Positions 35,997 through 47,594 of a stretch of 57,983 nucleotides of DNA are shown here, in pieces. The position numbers and the translations under genes are program-made. The stretch spans positions 12,969 through 70,951 of the forward strand of contig JAAAUF010000078.1 of the NCBI GenBank assembly GCA_015499985.1, read 5' to 3'. Positions within the stretch are counted from its first letter, which is position 1. Each line of letters opens with the position of its first letter. The notes under the pieces were generated by a model that was given only the letters and a program-made list of their open reading frames with translations, did not search any database and was not told the DNA's origin. Source of the DNA: Haplosporangium gracile (taxonomy: Eukaryota; Mortierellomycota; Mortierellomycetes; Mortierellales; Mortierellaceae).

Positions 35997-37287
35997 CTGC
36001 CGTTGTTGCTGCCGTTGTTGTTGCCACCCTCCCTTCTGAGATCCGAGGTCCAAAGCGGTTCGCTCTGCTGAATATTGTTGCTAGTGCTCCCATTGATATC
36101 GTTCCGTCCCCCTCGTCGCAGAAAATAAACAGTATCGTCCTTTTCCTTGTCCTGGGGTGAGCGCGAGTGCGAGTGCGAGGTTACATGCACAGGAGAGGGT
36201 GACGGCAGGGTGGGGTATGGCTTATCCTCGTGCGGGGTCTTCTCCCATCGTCCTCCTTCAGAAGAAGGCGTATCCCTAGATCGGCGTCTGGACTGCTGAT
36301 CGTTCGCACGAATGACTTGATCCATATATGTCTTCGGATGGTGTTGACGCACTGGACTGAACGAGCGCCCTTGATGGTGAGCACTGCTGGGGGAGAGAGA
36401 GCGTCCTTGATCCATGTACGGTGACTGTGTTCGCTGCTGCTGCTGCTGCTGGTAGTTCTGAGAATGATTACTGTTGCTGGTCTGAATGGGTCGATCCCGA
36501 AGACGGTCTGTAGAGATTCCAGGAAGAGGAGACCGAGAGCGGTAAGAGGGCGACCGACTGCGATCCATATGTGGGCGATCCAGTGTAACGGAAGGTTTTG
36601 GAGGCAAGGGGATGACTTGTCTTGCGGGCCGTTGTTNNNNNNNNNNNNNNNNNNNNNNNNNNNNNNNNNNNNNNNNNNNNNNNNNNGACCTGTCGATCCT
36701 CCTCGGTCGTCATTGTTTCGAGAACTCCATCGAGCACTCGAGTCGCTCTGAGGTGATCCAAAAGAAGACCCGCGACCATCCCCTCCAAAGTCCCTATCTC
36801 CCCGACGAGGAGGGGGAAGACCCGACTTGTTGTTGAATCGGTCTCTGCTGTCCCTGTCAACAGGAGTCGACCCTCTCGGCGAAGAAAACGACGAGTGATG
36901 ATGACTGTCGGGTGAGTCCCGATATGAGGGAGGATAATCCCTCCCACGACTGCTGCGGCTACTCATGGTCTGGAGCGACGAATCGTTCTGAGATCGCCTG
37001 TCCAGCGAGCGGTTCGATCCGTCATTAAACCCAGCCGTGTACCTTGGCGAAGACGAGTCCCTGTCCCGTTGTTGTCCCGAGGAAGAAGAAGAAGAATACG
37101 AAGAATGTGTTGCCGTTGGAGGAGAGGCGGGCTTAGACGCGCCATAGTTACTGTCGGCTTGGATCTTTGCCAACTCGGGAGCGAGCTCGTCGTCGTCCGA
37201 GAAGACGGGGGCTCCAAAATCGATCTCGTCGTCGGTATCATCGGCCCAATCGATTGCCGGGGCAGGGCTTGGGACAGACTCGGCCAT
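33498..37287 (-). CDS. Arg/Ser-rich protein with C-terminal SAC3/GANP-like domain
   Basis: Four exons: 37287-35004, 34749-34686, 34563-34407 and 34291-33498. Exon 1 contains an assembly gap (36637-36686). Without the gap the coding bases total 1083 codons exactly. The N-terminus is acidic (IDWADDTDDEIDFGAP), followed by hundreds of RS, SPR, Q and N-rich residues and two copies of PWWEQxTYG. The C-terminal part from about residue 745 reads MQDRVFAEIKAM, ILESFRKLREGLFATEARDL, VYEESVLNSLYAGNIPEL and LALEYWTYLRQGNW, the pattern of SAC3/GANP/Nin1 helical repeats (R-LR-DL ... YE ... L-GN). SAC3-domain proteins act in mRNA export, splicing-linked mRNP assembly or proteasome-type complexes; which applies here is unknown. 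The join from exon 1 to exon 2 is supported by phase (GG|A) and by the lack of any start codon that would make the C-terminal part a separate gene. Confidence 0.78.
36637..36686. other. assembly gap, 50 N
   Basis: Exactly 50 N, almost certainly a placeholder. The frame to the right enters with one base of a codon and the frame to the left resumes with two, so the missing DNA must be a multiple of three if the gene is intact. A 50-base gap therefore creates an artificial frameshift. Confidence 0.97.
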
Positions 37288-37862
37288 CGTCGCGAAGGGT
37301 ATCTATTTCCTGCTCAATTGGGTATCGTCCTTGTTTTGGTTGTTTTGTTGGTTGGTTGAAAGTAAAGGCTGGAAGCAAGAGACGCGCAAACTGTGTCGCG
37401 AGCTAAGTGTGAGTGCGTGAGTTGTTGTTGGTGAAGCAAGAAAGCAAGGAAAGGAATGGAAGGAATGGGTCCTTGCTGAGTGTGAAAGAGGAAGGACAGT
37501 CGAGAAAAGGAGGAAGTTCAAAAGAGGGAGTAAAGCCGGGTGAAAGGAGAGGCAAGGAGGTGGGGAGGTGGGGAGGCGAGGAGAAGGAAAAGAAAAAAAG
37601 CTCGTCCTTAGAGTGGGAGGGAAGGGTGTATGGGTGTGGCAAGGACGATTGAGACGATAGCGAGGGAAAAAAAAGGACCGGCCATCGACACAGTGGCTTG
37701 TTACCCATTTTACTCATACTTACTTACTTACTTACTTGTCACGTGGTAAACGCCTTTGTAGTTGGGGCTATTTCTCTGGAGCGTCGTGTACAGCCATCCA
37801 CGACTCTTTTTCTCCTCTCACGCTTGTTCTCGTTTCAAAAGTCACTCGACAAAGGGTACATT

Positions 37863-37898
37863 GGACAGCATAGGACAGCATAGGACAGCATAGGACAG
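37863..37898 (+). repeat. 10-bp tandem repeat, 3.6 copies
   Basis: The unit GGACAGCATA is repeated perfectly three times, then GGACAG. Confidence 0.95.
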
Positions 37899-38226
37899 GG
37901 TGAGAAACTGTCACAAGGACTCAAATGCTGTCAAGGGAATAAACAGCAGCCAAAAGCATCGTACTCGACGACTACACAAAAAAGCAATTTCATCTCCTCT
38001 CCTTTTTTATTACCCGCACTAAGGACATAAAAATGAGCGCCCATTTAATTTCTGTCCCTGTGCCTTTTTTTATTTTTGTAGCATTTTATCCTGCTGCTAC
38101 TTTGTAAATGAGCTCTCATTCCGTTTAGCGTAGAAATGGCGTGGACGTCTCAACGGTTTGTTGTTGCATTCAACGAAAGGGTGATGTGTCGTTGACACTC
38201 TTCAAAGAAACAAAGGAAATGATGAT

Positions 38227-38253
38227 GAAGAAGAAGAAGAAGAAGAAGAAGAA
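38227..38253 (+). repeat. (GAA)9 microsatellite
   Basis: Nine perfect GAA units in noncoding DNA. Confidence 0.95.
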
Positions 38254-39340
38254 GAGCAAAAAAAAGAAAGTTCTCTTTCACACTGACTACAGACCCACTG
38301 ATCGGACAGAGTGAGTGATACATACAAATGAAAAGCATGAATATCAGATCTGATTATTGAGTGCACCCAAACAATTCGGGCGATAAGTGGTGGATGGACA
38401 GTATGAGACACGACAAAAGAACGTTGTTTGAATATCATCCGAGTGGGTGTGTTACTCTTAGGGGTGTTTGCTGGTCTAGTGGGCGAGAAGAGGATCATCA
38501 GCATCAGTGTTACCATCAGTGTCACTCCCTGCTGTATACTTCACTTTATCTTGGAGTGAGTGTAATGTGTGCGTGTGCGTGTGTGTGTGTATGTGTGTGT
38601 GCATTAGCATACACCAAAGAGAAACATTTTGCTTTTTTTAAATGAACAAGAACACAAACATGAACAAACATGGACATAGGAATAAATGCGAATGTGAAAG
38701 GAATGATGGGCTTATTCAATTATCACCAAACAAGTGAGCAACTGAACCCTCACTTCCCTCTCTCTCTCTCCCTCTCTCTCTCTCCCTCTCTCTCTCTCCC
38801 TCTCTCTCTCCCTCCCTATCTCAACCCCTCGACTCCCTCTCATCGTATCATCGTTCCCTTCTCTCCCTTTGGTGACCCTTCCTTTTAGCGTCTCCCACTG
38901 AACCTGCTTGGTTTCTTTTTCTTTTTTTTCTTCTTCACAACACAACCATCTCTATTGATGCTGATGTCGATTTGAAGTAACTCCTTCTCGTTGTTCTTCT
39001 TGTTTGCTGTTCTGTTTGCTTCCTTAACCTTTTCTTTCTCTCATTGCTACTATTGGCCTCTCTCTCCCCACCCCTTCCCTTGTCACTTCCTTCCATCCTC
39101 CGCCTGATCCAATTGAAAGCATAGAAGAAAAGAGTCCTTTCCTTATCTTGTCTTTTGATTGAGTTCTCCCTTATTATTTTTAATTCTGCGATTGCAGAAT
39201 CATTCACACTCCTTTCTTTTTATACATTTTATTTTTCTTTTGTGCCACACCCTTACGACACTTCTTCTCTCTTTATTTATTTTGCATTCAACCCTTACAT
39301 CATCATCAACCACACACTCTCCACTCATCCCCACTCTTCC

Positions 39341-39368
39341 CACTCTCACTCTCACTCTCACTCTCACT
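39341..39368 (+). repeat. CACTCT hexamer repeat in GT5 leader
   Basis: Four perfect CACTCT units plus a partial one, 53-80 bp before the GT5 start codon; probably within the 5' UTR. Confidence 0.9.
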
Positions 39369-39420
39369 GCCAACACACACCCCGCACCTCGCAACACACA
39401 TACACTAGAAAAGAAGAAGA

Positions 39421-42400
39421 ATGTCCCAGCGGTCATTCTCACTGTCCAACGGCAACGGCTCCTCTCCGCTGTCGGAGAATGCCACCATTCACGGCAGACA
39501 CAGTCCAAAGTCATCTCTCCTCAATCGCAGCAATACTGCCTCCAGGCCAACATCCCCCTCCAATGGAGGAGGAGCTACCATCCTTACAATGTCGCAACAA
39601 CACTCGCCAGACTCGGGATACGATCATCATAACCCCAGCACAAGTCTACTCGTCGGACAAGGCGGAGGCGGCGCTTCAAGGCCAGGGACCCCCAACTCCA
39701 AGCACAACGAGTCCTCCGCGTCCTACTTTCCACCCATGTCCTCAGACTACTCTGTCGGAGGCGCCAACGGTGGCGGATTCTCAAAGCGATCAAGGTTCGG
39801 TGGCAACAGTGGAGGAAGTGGGTTAGGATTGTATCCACCGATGGCGATGAAGCGGTGGAGGTGGTGGAACTATCTTGCAGCCTTGATTCTTACCTTTGCG
39901 CTTGTTGAGGCCTTTGTGCTGTTGATCGGTTCAAGCGTTCTTTACACCATGCCAGACCAGATCCAAATCGGTAAGCGTACTTTTTTTTTTTTTGTGAATA
40001 AGAATCTTGAGTCTAGTTGCAAGAAAGGCCTAGCTATTATTATCATTGAGTAGCCTTCATCTGGAGACAAGTGTTTGGGGTACCTGACAGAACGATAGTT
40101 GGCATGCAACTCTCACTTGGAAGCAAGGACGCACTGGGCTGGACAGGATACATGGACACATGGACACACGAACACAGCATCCAACGATACATGGGATACA
40201 AATGACATTCATAAAACTCAATATTATACAAAGACAGGAGAGGACTCAAGGGACACAGGAGAGAACAAGGTGGTCAATGAATGCAACAACAATAAGGGAG
40301 ATTATTGCACCAAAAGGACACAGAAAGGACTGGACCAGATCCCGGTAATAAGACTGCCCGCCATTAGGAGAAGGATTACACAGAGCGGCAGGAGTGAATC
40401 CAAGGGGGCAGAACAGAAAAAAATAAAGTGGGGTGCCCAGGCAAAACAACGAAGAAGGGGGGATGGGATCTAGGCAGGGGTCTCCCTATTTCATGCACCA
40501 CCTGCCTGTCCGAGGTTACAAATTACTACACTCCCTCCAACCACTCCTCTTCGTTCAGCGCACGTCCATTTTTCCTCATTTCACTTTTTTGTTGTGTACG
40601 TGTGTGTGTGCAACCTCTTCAGATCATGGATCACAAAAAAAGAGCCGCTAACCTTCTTCAGCTCTTAAACATGATACAACTGAAAAAGTCAACAGGTTGC
40701 TTACCCTCCATCTCCCTTTTCTTATCAACCAGATTCCCGCGACTTCCGCAAGGTCGAATACCAAGGTCTAGCCCTCGACCCAACAGCGGCCTACAAGAAG
40801 CAGATCCAAGTCTACCATGTCACCAAGGAGTTTGGCCCAGCCTCGATGGGAGGACTGGGCATGGTCGCTACCGCCCTCGCAACCGCCCAACAAAGGTCGC
40901 GTACCCAAAAAGTCAACGTTGTCATGCCCTATTATTCGATGCTCGACAAGCTTCCAGGAATCAGCATCACGCTCTATACGCCTCTCCCCCTCGAAATCAA
41001 GGATAATCACGGACGGACCCAGAACATGGTCTTCACAGTTCATAAGTTCAAGTTTGCGGTACCCCAGAAGCAAAGCGACTTTGAGACGGACAAACGTTCG
41101 ATTACTCCCGTCACTGTCTGGTTGATCGGTCCTGGTGATACCTACCCCTTTGACCGCGCCTTCCAGAGCAAGAACGTCCAGGAGATTTACTCTACACCCA
41201 GCGGACTTCCCGGCGAGTGGAAGGATCTTTACTTCTCCAAGGCCGTTGCAGCATTCATTCAGCACCAGAACAAGAACGACGACATTTCACTCTTCGCCAC
41301 CGCCGTCACTCGTCAGATCGATGTTGTCCATGTTCACGGCGCGACCAACGCCCTGGTTCTCCACTACCTCCAGCAGTCGATCGACAAGGGCGCCATGGGC
41401 GAGGAACCCCCAGCACTTATCTACACCCTCCATGACTACCTGGACGAGCTCCAGTACTCGAACGAAATTGTCAATGTTCAAAAGTTCATGGACAGACGTG
41501 TGCACTCGGAGGATGACGAGGAGGACATGTTCTTGCAGATGGACGGGATCTCGCCTTACTGCCACGGCCACCGTATGTTTACCTCCGCCATGGGAATCGA
41601 CCTTGCGGATGCGGTTACATTTGTTTCAAAGTCAATGGCCAAGGATATCGTCGAGGGTCGTCTTGACTTTTACCTTAAGGAACTTGTTCTGGGAAGTGTG
41701 CTCAACCAGGCAGAGAAGAACTTGTTTATCGGAATCACCAACGGCGTCGATTTTGGAAGTCTCAACCCCTGGACTATGGCCGCTTTGCGTGAACACGACT
41801 TGTCCTTCCCCTCGAACGAATTTGTGGGTCAGGATGAACAGGAGACCCTCCTTGCGCTCGAGAGTGCCGCTGCCGCCGCCCGTGGCGATGAACAAGGAAC
41901 CAATGTCTCTACTGCAGCTGTTGGATCGTCGCATCTCACCATCCGGTCTGCCAAGGAGGCTGCCAAGCACTTTTTGTATACCAAGGGACTGTTGACCGAG
42001 CAGGACTTGACCCGCCCCCTGGTGCTCTTTGTTGGCCGCTTCCAGTACAACAAAGGCCTCGAGTTCTTTACCACCGCCAGCACTGCCGTCAAAGAGAACG
42101 GAGGCCGGCTCGTCATCATGGGTCAACCCAACAACTTCCCCCTCCGGTCTGTCACTAACCTCGAGCGTCTCTTCAAGGGCACCGTGACCATCATCGCCGA
42201 CGCCAAGACTCAAGACGAATGGGGCGTGTACTATCGCACCGCAGCGGATTTCCTTCTTGTTCCCTCGTTGACCGAGAGTTTCGGTCTCATCGCCGCCGAA
42301 GGTCTCCTCTTTGGCTCCACCGTCATCTCATCGGGCGTCGGCGGTCTGTCCGAGTTCCTGGTCGATCGCCCCAACGCCGCCGACGAGCGTCAACAACTCG

Positions 42401-42732
42401 AAAAGGCCGAAGCCGAGAAGGAGCGTCAGTTCATGCCCCTAGACCAGCAACAACAACTCGCACAGGCACCTCGGGAGGAACGCTACAACTCTTACCTCTT
42501 TGACCCCTTTGCCACCGACTCTCATTCCCAGTTGACAAAAGCCATTGGTGATGCGATCACGGAATGGAAGCGGTTGCAACGGAGACCAGAGGAGCACGAA
42601 GAGTTTTTGATCCGGTTGGTGAATAGTGCTAAGGCTATGGGGTGGGATCGTCGTGGTGGGCCTGTGGACCAGTACCGTGCTCTTTATGAGATCGCGTTGA
42701 ACGCGATTGGATTCAACAGCCCGTCTCTGTAA
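39421..42732 (+). CDS. membrane-anchored family GT5 glycosyltransferase (glycogen/starch synthase type)
   Basis: Two exons: 39421-39970 and 40733-42732, giving 849 residues. Residues 1-140 are a Ser/Gly/Pro-rich cytosolic-type head. A basic KRWRWW precedes one hydrophobic span (about 150-175), giving type II or stop-anchor topology. The rest is a GT-B fold: VYHVTKEFGPASMGGLGMV (about 210-228) is the GT5 N-terminal signature, equivalent to the KxGGLGDV nucleotide-sugar loop, and is followed by KVNVVMPYYS. The second Rossmann half has RPLVLFVGRFQYNKGLEFF (about 609) and PSLTESFGLIAAEG (about 692-705), the E-x7-E motif. GT5 enzymes add alpha-1,4 glucose from ADP- or UDP-glucose. Fungal cytosolic glycogen synthase is GT3, and fungal GT5 is otherwise known as part of alpha-1,3-glucan synthases. 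The loop here has Ala-Ser-Met where Lys is usual, so donor use is uncertain. The 762-nt intron is GT-AG. Confidence 0.88.
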
Positions 42733-42979
42733 ACCTCCTCCTCCCCCTCTTTATGATATTAGTAGTACGATCAACCACGCCATGACATAGATAGCAAAAA
42801 GTTTTCTATTTATTTACTTATTTATTTTTTTCCTTCGTTCCTTTTATTCCTCGCATTCTTTTTTCATAAACGCATGACTCTTTTCAACTACTTGTGAGCG
42901 AATGGCAGATAGATAATTATGTTTATTTTTGTACAAGATGTGTTCCGTCAGCTAGAAACTCTCCCTCCCTTAACCACCT

Positions 42980-44783
42980 TCAAAGTCGGCGCAGGGCTCG
43001 CTTCTTGTCCACATGAAGCTCCGGTCGACCATGGCTCAGACTGCTGAGGTTATGAGGAGCCACCAAACACGAAGACCGAAGCATTGACGCCGCCGCCGCC
43101 GCCGAGGTAGTTACTGTAGTAGTATTCGTAGTCGAGTGCTGACTGAGCGAAAAGTTACTGCTACATGAACCTGCAAGTGCCGACTGAAAATGGTACTGAC
43201 CGACAGGCGAAGATGAAGGAATTCCTGCTGTCACTGTGGTGCACCTGGGAGTAACTACCGCTACGGATGTCATAGTTGATGTTGTAGTACTTCCGAGGAG
43301 GGTATTGTGCGCCATCTTTGGTGAAAGCATGTGGTGAGTATTGCTGCTATTACAAAGTTCGTCCTTGGGGAGTTGCTGTTCCTGTTGCTGTTGACTGTTA
43401 TGCTGATCACTGACAGAGGCCGATTGTTTCTGCAACATGTTGGGGCCTTGATTCCGATGTGCTGGCGGTGGTCCCTGCAGTGTCTGCCGCGCAAGGAGGT
43501 TCAGCTGCGTTTTGGCTTGTACACTGGCCATCGCTGTCGATGTAGAATTCCTCTGAGCAGTCAGGACCGTCCGTGGTTGCTGTTGTTGCTGAGTTGCTGA
43601 TGGTCGCCCATGACTGTTGGCAGTGCTCGTACTTGAGCAAAAAGGTGAGGAGGACGAGCATGCTGCAATTGACGAAGATGACAAGTTTGCTGGTTCCAGT
43701 TCTGTTCGATTCTCCGCAGATCCTAGTTTCCGCTTCGTAGGGATTATTGTCGTTGCCGTCGTAGAGCTGAACTCCGACATTAAAGACAACGACGTCAAGG
43801 TGGAGGAAGCTGCGGTTGAGGACTGCTCATCGCCTTGCCATGTACGTTCAGGTCCTGCCTTTGGTATATCCTTCATGGCCAACGCCATCACCACCGCATC
43901 CTTTGTTTCAGCATCACCCTCTCCTGTGGCGCTTGCTAATGATGATGATAAATCGCTGACTTTCAAACCCTCCTGCGCCTCAGCTCCTGCTCGCTTGGTT
44001 GGTGGGAACGCATCCTTCCCAGCCGACTGTGCATGAATTCCTGTCATTAAAACAGCATGTCGTGCGTAATCGTCGTACCGCTCCAAAAGCAACCGTCCTG
44101 CCTCCTCGTTTAATGCCGATTCTGGGTTTGGATAAATCAACAAGCACTTCACCACCTACAGTTGTATCAAGAGGCAGACAATTAGTATACTGAATAATGT
44201 ATCTTCCGGTTGTTTCATGGTCAGCAATTATATGCAAGATTAATTGCGAAAGAGGTGTGAGGTAGTCAATATTTACCAGAAGTATGTGTTTGAGGCCGAG
44301 GGTCTTTTTCCAGTCCTTCTTAAGCGTGCTAACACACACCTCTCCTTGCTTGGACACATTGGGGTGAAAGATCTTTGTCACAAAGAAGCCTAGCACACAA
44401 ACATGTATCAAGTATACAGTATAGCAACGTTAGACCACAGCAAAAAAAAAAAAAAAAAAAGTGGAAAAAACAACTTACATTTGGGCGGTGAATTCGGAAA
44501 GTCGGCATTCAGCTGGACTCGTAATCGAAAGTAACCCCCTGCATACGGAGTCCCCTCTATATACAGTATACAAGCTAAGAGTTAAGGACAGACCTTCTCA
44601 CAAGTAACAGATTGCCGGCAACAGAGTAGTTAACAAGAAGTTTTTACCTGGTCCCTGAATCCAGGCCTGGATGTCACTGATGTCCTCGGCGAGGATCATC
44701 CGAATCCCTTCTGGAGGATCATTGACCATCGCATGCACTTCGCGAGCGATCTTGCGGAGTGCTGCTGGTGGAGGGATATCCAT
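42980..44783 (-). CDS. UBE2S: UBE2S-type ubiquitin-conjugating enzyme with very long C-terminal linker
   Basis: Four exons: 44783-44648, 44556-44479, 44389-44277 and 44155-42980, giving 500 residues. UBE2S elongates Lys11-linked ubiquitin chains on substrates of the anaphase-promoting complex. The UBC fold (1 to about 150) includes [29 protein letters not shown] (HPN), catalytic Cys90 in [12 protein letters not shown] and [20 protein letters not shown]. About 340 Ser/Thr/Gln-rich residues follow. The protein ends with DKKRALRRL, the C-terminal peptide known in animal UBE2S to dock on the APC/C. Human UBE2S is only 222 residues, so the linker is greatly expanded. I chose ATG 44783 because it aligns with the animal N-terminus and sits right before [13 protein letters not shown]; the upstream open frame has no ATG. 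Confidence 0.96.
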
Positions 44784-44948
44784 TCTATAGGCAAAGGGTG
44801 ACCGGATGAGTTGCAAATGTGCCTGCGAGAGTATTCAAGTAAGAGTTGCTAAAGAAATAAAAAGGTTGTTTGCCGCTCAAAATCCATGGGCGAAGTTATT
44901 CATTAAAATTAACAATGACGTCACCTTTTTTCACTTTTTCAGGCTGAT

Positions 44949-44962
44949 CGCGTCGCGACGCG
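44949..44962. promoter_or_regulatory. 14-bp palindrome upstream of UBE2S, overlapping an ACGCGT box
   Basis: CGCGTCGCGACGCG is a perfect palindrome about 165-180 bp upstream of the UBE2S ATG, and ACGCGT (44958-44963) is the core bound by fungal MBF-type G1/S factors. UBE2S is a cell-cycle gene, so a role is plausible, but ACGCGT also occurs several times in gene-free parts of this window. Confidence 0.4.
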
Positions 44963-45018
44963 TATCATATATGTCAAGGGTAATTATGTATTCGTAAATA
45001 ATAGATAACTCAACCAGT

Positions 45019-47594
45019 CTATATGTCGTCTTCAGAGTCGTCGGCCCACTCCATGTCCAAATCTTCACTCTCCTCCTTCATCTTGGTTAGACCAGTAACG
45101 TTCTCAAGATGAGACGCATCCTGGAAGACCTTGAACAAGAACCCGAACCCTTCCTCCTCGTACGCCGCAAGGATCGAATCCGAGCAAGCAGTGCATCGGT
45201 CGTACGCCTGACCAGAAATCAGCAAGTTCTTAAATCGAGACAAGAATCCACGGATCTGGTGAGGCAGCAGTCCTAAGGCAGAACCCTGCTGTGCGAAAGC
45301 GTCCTGCTCAGCCTCCGTGTCAGCCTTGTCGGCGGGGGCACGGACACCCTTGGGGTGGTGCAAGAGCGACACCATCATCTCCACGGCCATAGCACTCGCA
45401 ATAGCCGACAAACCGGGTCTCGTCACCGTGCACTGCTGATCCAAAGTTCGGTCGGAAAGAGAATCGGTGGGGGCGACAATGTCGTTACAGAAGTAGCATC
45501 CCAAGGGCGTGGTTCCATTGGGACCATGATGATCCTGATCCTGACCAACTCCGTGTCGCATGACCAAGAATGTGTCAAATCCGAGGGCTGCGTTGATGAC
45601 AACTTTCTTCATTTTGGCTCCGAGCACAGTTGGAAGCCAGCGACTCTCGCGACTGTCCATGAGCAAGAAGATGACATCGTGCTGGTCAAACAGTTCTTCC
45701 AACCTGGCAACATCCTTCTGAGCATTCTCTACCAGCTGTGGGCTGATAGGATGGCCTGGCATAGGAATCGACATTGAATATCCATTCGCATTCTACTCAA
45801 TCGCAATAAAGAGAAAAGAATCAATGACGGCTCTCGCACACTTTCATATCAGTTGTTGACCAATGCCAAAGAACAGGCAGCAACGTACCACTCCGGGGTA
45901 AACCTTGCGAAGGCTGGCGGCTGCGGTCTCAGCCTTGGCTTTACCGCCTTCTAGACAGTCCTCAAATTCAAACAGTGGTTGACGGACAGGGTTCGAAAAC
46001 GAGACCTTGGCATTGTCGATGAACGTGATGTTGCGGAGACCCCAACCCAACAAGGACCGCGCCACATAACATCCCAATGTTCCAGCTCCCAACAATAAGC
46101 AGCGAGTATTCTGCACCTTCTCCAGCTGCAGATCCGGCAACAGTCTCCATCGCATCAGCTTCAGGTTCAAGTCCACTGCAGTGTCAGCCAAACGCGTTGG
46201 GTCCATCAAGGGGGCCAAATCAGCAAGGCGAGGTCCTAGTTTTCCCTGCGCATTTTTCTCCCATCCCACCGCCTTTGGACACGCTATTGTTAAGCAAAAG
46301 AAGCGCCAGCGGTTAGTAGTGTGCCGCAGGCATCTTCAGAAGATGACGAATGAGAAACAAACGAAGAATTTACCTGTCACGGGGATGTATGATGGAAGCT
46401 GTGCGGTAAAGAGTTTGCTGGCGCTGATATCCTGCTTGCCGAGAACCTCACGGAAACAGAGCACGCGGACCTTGGTCACCCTCCAACGATACTGCAGCAA
46501 TGCCAACAGGTTGCGAAGTGGCCAGCCAGGGTTGCTGTCCAACGACGAAGGATCTGCAAATCCAACAATCACCTGCAGTTGAACAATAACATGAAAGAGG
46601 TCAATTCGGTTGATAAGAAAAAAGCCTCCTGTCACACTGCCAGATTCAAAGTCGATATGTGTACCTGGCTCTCGTCACATCCTGCATAAAACTCATCCCA
46701 GTCCTGCAGACGCGCTACTGAAAGACCTTCCTGACCTTCCTTGACAAGGAAGAATCCTGACTGACTAGGTCCAAAGTTTAGTTTGAATTGATCGACCTGC
46801 TCCCGAAGCTGGTTGATAACTGGTGGTGACCAGACTGCGCCAATTTCCTGGATAGCATCTGTGGACCATGCGGGGTCAGCCTGGAGGGCAGGGAAAGCGA
46901 ACCAGTAAAAGAACTTGAACTTTTTCAAGTCGGCAAAGGTGATTAAGAGAAACCGATTGAGTGTTGATGGATCCAGGACCGCCCTTCCTGATGTAATATC
47001 ATCCCAGATCTATTTCATTTCAGAGGGAAGGCGTGTTAGGACTAGAACACCAATGAGAGAGATGTTAACATACGCTGACAAACCAAACAAGCACGTGCAG
47101 GTTTAGTCATACCTGGTCGACCACCATCTTGAAAAGAGCGGCCCTGTCAATTAATTTGAAATCTTCAATCGTGTTGGTGTTCTTGACCACACCTGGCGCA
47201 GGGAATGTGAATGCTGGTGTTCTACGAAGTACAACACAACTAGTCAGTTGACGGTGCTAGCTCGCGCCCTGGGAAAGATTCGATGCAGAGTTGCATTTTT
47301 TTTTTTTGTTCGGTCAGAAATTAGACAAGGAGGCGTCCTTTCTTACTTGTTCAGGGGGTGTTGGTCGGAGCCATTTTCATCTGGAAAGGCGCCAGTTCCG
47401 AGACAGAGACGAGAGGGGAGGGCGACGGAGGTATCCTTGCCGGGGACACGGACCTGCTGACCGGTTGAGTAGTAGCCAAGGATGGGTTTGTGGGAGTCGT
47501 CGAGTTTGAAGATATCCATCTTGCGCTGGGTGAGGACCTGCCAAAAGGGCGCCTCAACTGCCGAAGCCCAAGGATGAAACTGTAGCAGAGTCAT
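45019..47594 (-). CDS. ATG7: ATG7, autophagy E1-like activating enzyme
   Basis: Six exons: 47594-47347, 47221-47113, 47009-46665, 46572-46374, 46283-45889 and 45792-45019, giving 689 residues, normal for the family. ATG7 adenylates and thioesterifies ATG8 and ATG12 and hands them to ATG3 and ATG10 in the cytosol. The start is typical ([18 protein letters not shown]). The N-terminal ATG3/10-binding half includes [36 protein letters not shown] and [16 protein letters not shown] lead into the nucleotide loop [16 protein letters not shown] (about 365). [12 protein letters not shown] and the catalytic Cys in [13 protein letters not shown] (about 553) follow. The acidic end, [11 protein letters not shown], is also typical. 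All introns are GT-AG with consistent phase. It lies in tandem upstream of UBE2S with 235 bp between its stop and the UBE2S start. Confidence 0.97.

Larger units (their letters stand above)
37288..39420. promoter_or_regulatory. 2.1-kb divergent intergenic region with microsatellites
   Basis: It separates the SAC3-like and GT5 genes, which are transcribed away from each other. It contains TTAC repeats (about 37717-37737), a 10-bp tandem repeat (37863-37898), (GAA)9 (38227-38253), CT-rich tracts (about 38757-38815) and CACTCT repeats (39341-39368) just before the GT5 start. No gene is visible. Confidence 0.55.

Noticed and set aside
41632..42213. 193-codon open frame antisense to the GT5 gene
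   Set aside because: Shadow of the coding strand; the GT5 frame is clearly the real one.
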